Assembly (NCBI GenBank): GCA_016713785.1
Contig: JADJOM010000002.1
Location: 248,001 to 312,000, forward strand
From: Gemmatimonadota bacterium
Lineage (GTDB): Bacteria > Gemmatimonadota > Gemmatimonadetes > Gemmatimonadales > GWC2-71-9
DNA length: 64,000 bases
Direction: 5' to 3'
Both the position numbers and the translations under genes were made by a program. A model generated the notes under the pieces. The model saw nothing but the letters and a program-made list of their open reading frames with translations, searched no databases and was not told the origin of the DNA. Below are positions 61,801-64,000 of this stretch, piece by piece (positions within the stretch are counted from its first letter, which is position 1; every line of letters starts with the position of its first letter).

Positions 61801-62024
61801 TCGCGCCGGAGCACTTCGACACCGAGGGGTTCGACGTGCGCTGGCTGCTGCTGGGCCAGGCGCGGGTGCTGCGCGGAGAGATCTACGAGGGGCAGGGCAA
61901 GCCCGATCTGGCCCGGAAGGAGTACGAGGGGGCGCTGGCCCAGTGGGCGGACGCCGACAGCACGCTGGGCCCGCTCATCGGCCGGGTGCGGAGCCGGCTG
62001 GCCGGCCTGGCCGGCCCCGGGTAG
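58899..62024 (+). CDS. Serine/threonine kinase with TolB-like and repeat domains
   Basis: A 1041-residue membrane kinase. Residues 20-280 are the catalytic domain: K48, H140-R-D142, D161-F-G. A transmembrane helix at about 296-315 leads to an extracytoplasmic part with a TolB-N-like domain (HSILVLPFDNQRQDP onward, about 327-450) and a long helical region with tetratricopeptide-like repeats. The layout is common in Gemmatimonadota and Acidobacteriota kinases. It is the only gene on this strand between the AraC gene and rnpB. Confidence 0.9.
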   Translation: MTEPPELMARLQAALGAQYRLERALGHGGMGVVFLARDTTLDRPVAVKVVHPELAVHTTITERFLAEARMIARLRHPGIVAVHTAGEATGVFYYVMDYVPGESLRQRLQREGALPVDQVQRIVADLADALDAAGRAGLVHRDVKPENILLDEGSGRAMLADFGIARVMAGEVDGARTAQGVAVGTPTYMSPEQAAGEQVDARSDLYALGVVAYEMLTGRPPFRAENAAAVASKHLAEVAAPVAGKRPETPAALAHAVTRALEKDPARRWQTGAEMRNAVQGITSAPVAPRRGRRVGLAAAALGLALLVVGFLALRPGGPPEGVNPRHSILVLPFDNQRQDPAVEWLRDGSVSMLALNLSQWTDLTVVDHERLHDLLARRKLDARAPLGLEMARRLARDAGAWTVVLGEFTRVGDSLHLLARVFDVSSGARVDAAEVHGRPGDDARPLFDQLAARLLNISGAPAGMTADLARVTTPSIEAYRAYLTGVDELNRWNLGAAEDGFRHAVEADSTFGLAYYKLSLTRGWRTGPADSLGLVSIQRATRFAERLPEHDRAMIAAYRHFLEGDYTRGQAAYGALLAKDSTDADAWYGLGDAWFHDTATANVAARMTRSLRAFKRTLALDPEYFLAFEHLAWIYRQAAQDQPFMALLPNDSLVPAEREGGRPALDSFALAQAVRRARTDGITSARDWMARQPENGHAQNALLYALLAADDRAQALREMDRLRLAPEGRDRADLPFLRGRVLAATGEAREALSTVAGALDTLTAADFDVTRLPIEAVGEVAGGANLLGYAGKVELAGRSLSLAAEVSADYLPAAPQSQRLGRRTLYDYLLQSHLFTALGAPAARLQPLWDDVADSARRAPRGTRAMIVNFGWAAAMGLFLQDPSNPRPLEELQALDGNPTPPELQALSALDRGDSTRARALLTLPDSATPAIYHKRPQWWGYRRMIAAHAWHALGDDTRALASLEIFAPEHFDTEGFDVRWLLLGQARVLRGEIYEGQGKPDLARKEYEGALAQWADADSTLGPLIGRVRSRLAGLAGPG

Positions 62025-62032
62025 GCGCCCCC

Positions 62033-62062
62033 CTGACCCCGTCAGGGGTCCCGGCGTATCTT
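62033..62062 (+). promoter_or_regulatory. rnpB promoter
   Basis: CTGACC (62033-62038) and TATCTT (62057-62062) are 18 bp apart, and TATCTT ends 7 nt before the RNase P helix P1. A small hairpin (62030-62037 with 62041-62048) overlaps the -35 and could end the kinase message. Confidence 0.65.
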
Positions 62063-62069
62063 TCCCACA

Positions 62070-62469
62070 CAGGCTGGACGTGATGGTCGCGGGCCGGGCA
62101 ACCGGTCCCGAGGAAAGTCCGAGCTCCACCGGGTAGACTGCCAGGTAACGCCTGGGCGCCGCAAGGCGACGGACAGGGCCACAGAAAACAGACCGCCTCC
62201 GGCGCGAGCCGGCGGTAAGGGTGAAACGGTGGGGTAAGAGCCCACCGCCCCGAGCGTAAGCGAGGGGGCACGGCAACCCCCAGTCGGTGCAAGGCCAAAT
62301 AAGCGGCGAGGTGTGACCCACACCGCCCATGGGACGACGGGGCTTGCCCCGGGATTCCAAGCCGCGGGTAGGCTGCTCGAGGCGGTCGGCGACGACCGTC
62401 CCAGATAGATGACCATCTCCCGGAGGGGCAACCCCGAGGGAAACAGAACTCGGCTTACGGTCTGGCCTG
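62070..62469 (+). ncRNA. rnpB: RNase P RNA, bacterial class A
   Basis: The catalytic RNA that removes the 5' leader of tRNA precursors. The universal 5' block GAGGAAAGTCCGAGCTCC begins at 62111 and the 3' partner CAGAACTCGGCTTA near 62443. The conserved central GGTAAGGGTGAAACGGTGG and GAGCCCACC segment is present near 62213-62247. The P1 helix pairs CAGGCTGGAC (62070-62079) with GTCTGGCCTG (62460-62469) with two G-U pairs, so I used it to set the ends. About 400 nt is normal for class A. Confidence 0.95.
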
Positions 62470-62490
62470 GGGCCGGGGATCGCCGGGGGG

Positions 62491-62510
62491 TGCGCACGGC
62501 CGTGCGCGCC
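62491..62510 (+). terminator. Candidate hairpin after rnpB
   Basis: The palindrome GCGCACGGCCGTGCGC with flanking GGG/CCC lies about 22 nt past the RNA end. No T-tract follows, so termination is uncertain. Confidence 0.4.
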
Positions 62511-62588
62511 CACCGGTGCGCCCCGGCCCTCCCGTCCCCCGGGTGCCCGGGGTAGCTTCCTTAGTCGCTGTCCAGCAGGGTGTTACGC

Positions 62589-62825
62589 ATGAGCCGATCG
62601 TCGTCGTCGCCGGAGCGGAACAAGCCGTACCCGGACTCGTGGGAGCAGGTGGCGGAGCTGCGGGTGTTCCGCACCGCGGCCACGGACTGGGACCGGCTGG
62701 CCACCTGGCGGCAGGACATGTGGAAGCGCGGCTGGCGCCTGCTCAAGGTCACCTCCGACGAGGTCGAACTGGTGGCCGTCTTCGGCAAGACCAAGGCGGA
62801 CCTGCAGTCGCCGGCCTCGCTCTAG
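62589..62825 (+). CDS. Small soluble protein of unknown function (78 aa)
   Basis: A 78-residue protein with a charged N-terminus and a likely alpha/beta core. The segment VAELRVFRTAATDWDRLATWRQDM and the strand LLKVTSDEVELVAVFGK stand out. I do not recognise the family. TAGCTT at 62553-62558 could serve as -10 with a short leader. It lies 34 bp upstream of the next gene. Confidence 0.65.
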   Translation: MSRSSSSPERNKPYPDSWEQVAELRVFRTAATDWDRLATWRQDMWKRGWRLLKVTSDEVELVAVFGKTKADLQSPASL

Positions 62826-62858
62826 TCGCACTCCATCTCCCATCACACAGAGGAAGTC

Positions 62859-63629
62859 ATGACGGTTCGTCCCTGGCTGGTCGCCCTGGTCAGCGTGAGC
62901 GCCCTCGCGGCGTGGACCAACGCGGCCCCCGCGGGGCCGGCGCGGTACCGGGTCGAGGTCAAGACCGCGGTCACCCAGGACCTCACCGCGGTGGGGCAGG
63001 GTGAGCAGAAGCAGGAGTTCACCAACACCGGGTTCGTCACCGTCACGACCAAGGACAGCGCCGGCGGCCAGGCGCTGACGATCGTGCTCGACTCGCTGCT
63101 GCCGGGCGAGGGCTCGCCCTTCGCGGGCGAGATGGCCAAGGGCGCCGCCGGCACCACGTGGACCGGCTTCCGCCAGCCCAACGGCCGGGTGAAGGACCTC
63201 ACGAGCGGCTCCGAGAATCCCGCCGCGAACACCATGCAGGGCGTGCTGCAGCAGCTGCTGCCGCCGATGAAGGCCGGCACCCGCGAGGGCCAGAGCTGGA
63301 CCGACACCACCGAGGCGGACAACGACGGCGTGGCGGTCCGCACCGTCACCAACTTCCAGACCTCGGGCGGGATGATGGACGGCGCCAAGGTGGTCATGCT
63401 GGCGGGCGCATCGAGCACCGCGATGTCGGGGCAGCAGAACGGCCCGCAGGGCAGCATGAGCCTCGAGGGGAACGGCACCAGCAGCGCCAACTGGGTGGTG
63501 GCCGCCGACGGCACCTGCCTCTCGTCGACGTTCACCGGCACCCAGAACATCGCGGTCACCGTGGCCCAGCTCCCGGAGCCGATCCCGGTGACGGTGAAGC
63601 TCGAGGGCTCCACCGCGCTGCTCAAGTAG
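62859..63629 (+). CDS. Secreted protein resembling DUF6263
   Basis: The 256-residue protein begins with a signal peptide (MTVRPWLVALVSVSALAAWT). It continues with a beta-rich domain: YRVEVKTAVTQDL, GFVTVTTKDSAGGQAL and WTDTTEADNDGVAVRTVT. This resembles DUF6263-type proteins, which have a lipocalin-like or YceI-like fold; the assignment is tentative. It follows the small protein gene by 33 bp. Confidence 0.7.
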   Translation: MTVRPWLVALVSVSALAAWTNAAPAGPARYRVEVKTAVTQDLTAVGQGEQKQEFTNTGFVTVTTKDSAGGQALTIVLDSLLPGEGSPFAGEMAKGAAGTTWTGFRQPNGRVKDLTSGSENPAANTMQGVLQQLLPPMKAGTREGQSWTDTTEADNDGVAVRTVTNFQTSGGMMDGAKVVMLAGASSTAMSGQQNGPQGSMSLEGNGTSSANWVVAADGTCLSSTFTGTQNIAVTVAQLPEPIPVTVKLEGSTALLK

Positions 63630-63631
63630 CC

Positions 63632-64000
63632 ATGCGTCACGGCTGGCGGATCGCGGGGCTGCTCCTGGGCGCGGCATGCGCCTCGGGGGGCCCCGCGAGC
63701 CGTCCCGGGGGGCCCGCCCCGGCGCCCGCCACGCCCCGTCCCAGCATCGACCCCGTCCGCACCACGCCGGCGCCGCCGGTGGCGCTGCGCTATCCCCGCA
63801 GCGGCGGCGGCATCGTCCGCTACGCCTTCCACCGCCGCGACTCGCTGGCCGCCACGATGCCCAGCGGCGAGACCCAGGTGCAGCAGCTGGCGCGCACCGC
63901 GTACCTCACGCTCACCCTGGTGCACGCCGACAGCGGCAGCCGCATCACCGCGGTGGTCGACTCGGTGCGCCCCGACAGCGGCTTCGCGTTCGCGGCGCTG
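63632..64000 (+). CDS. Lipoprotein of unknown function, C-terminus beyond the window
   Basis: From ATG 63632 the frame stays open to the end of the window, giving 123 residues. A lipobox (LLLGAAC, Cys near 16) follows a short positive N-terminus, then a Pro-rich linker. The remainder (YAFHRRDSLAATM, AYLTLTLVHADSGSRITAVVDSVRPDSG) resembles the secreted protein upstream. The starts are 2 nt apart, so the two are probably co-transcribed. Confidence 0.7.
   Translation, partial: MRHGWRIAGLLLGAACASGGPASRPGGPAPAPATPRPSIDPVRTTPAPPVALRYPRSGGGIVRYAFHRRDSLAATMPSGETQVQQLARTAYLTLTLVHADSGSRITAVVDSVRPDSGFAFAAL

Noticed and set aside
58767..62513. A 1248-codon open frame on the minus strand, opposite the large kinase
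   Set aside because: It is a high-GC shadow: Arg-, Gly-, His-rich with no domain, and it runs across rnpB and the kinase, both of which are well supported on the other strand.

Overview
The window is high-GC, densely coded chromosomal DNA from a bacterium that looks like a member of Gemmatimonadota. The reasons are indirect. One protein kinase carries a TolB-like plus tetratricopeptide-like C-terminal half. There is a GWxTD lipoprotein, a SufR-SufBCDSU iron-sulfur operon with a bacilliredoxin, tandem acetate-type symporters, and many proteins with short signal peptides ending in 'AQ' or lipoboxes. No rRNA or tRNA gene was found; one structured RNA, RNase P RNA, is present.

Region by region. 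Positions 1-6183 hold a LOG-family protein, a PLP enzyme, a decayed small gene in front of a type II NADH dehydrogenase, a frameshifted queG, a VOC protein, plsC and a small basic protein. Positions 6180-11393 (minus strand) are a BMP-type nucleoside or sugar ABC transporter operon with a Nif3-like gene inserted in it. Positions 11511-14690 are an origin-proximal block: bactofilin, M23 peptidase, parB, parA, a perfect parS site and a second degenerate one, then mnmG (no rsmG between them). Positions 16708-18986 are a NatA/NatB-type ABC exporter. Positions 19204-26286 contain a 3Fe-4S ferredoxin and the suf operon read on the minus strand from sufR. Positions 26660-32902 hold a divergent peptide deformylase, a lytic transglycosylase, a DUF350 protein, a chalcone-isomerase-like protein, a DUF485 protein and two tandem ActP-like symporters.

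Positions 32950-40104 are the accessory island. A secreted RHS-repeat protein ends in a JAB/JAMM-type metalloprotease domain and is followed, with a 4-bp overlap, by a lipoprotein that is the candidate immunity protein. Next comes an orphan RHS tip that duplicates 303 bp of the RHS core, carries a different C-terminal domain, and has its own small downstream gene. A pair of helically phased palindromes lies upstream of the RHS gene.

Positions 40328-64000 return to a housekeeping mix: a patatin with a beta-barrel (type Vd secretion), a ferredoxin, a thioesterase-hydrolase fusion, a PLP deaminase-like protein, RNase D, a SufT-like protein, a class C serine hydrolase, a matrixin-like protease, an MMPL transporter, a pilin-like protein, polA, a GWxTD lipoprotein, two protein kinases, pyrE, an AraC-type regulator, rnpB and secreted proteins of unknown function.

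Two window-wide patterns stand out. At least ten start codons lie 5-10 nt after a -10-like hexamer of the TAnnnT type, which suggests many leaderless transcripts. Three genes are broken by single-base changes in or near G/C runs, which could be real decay or residual assembly indels.
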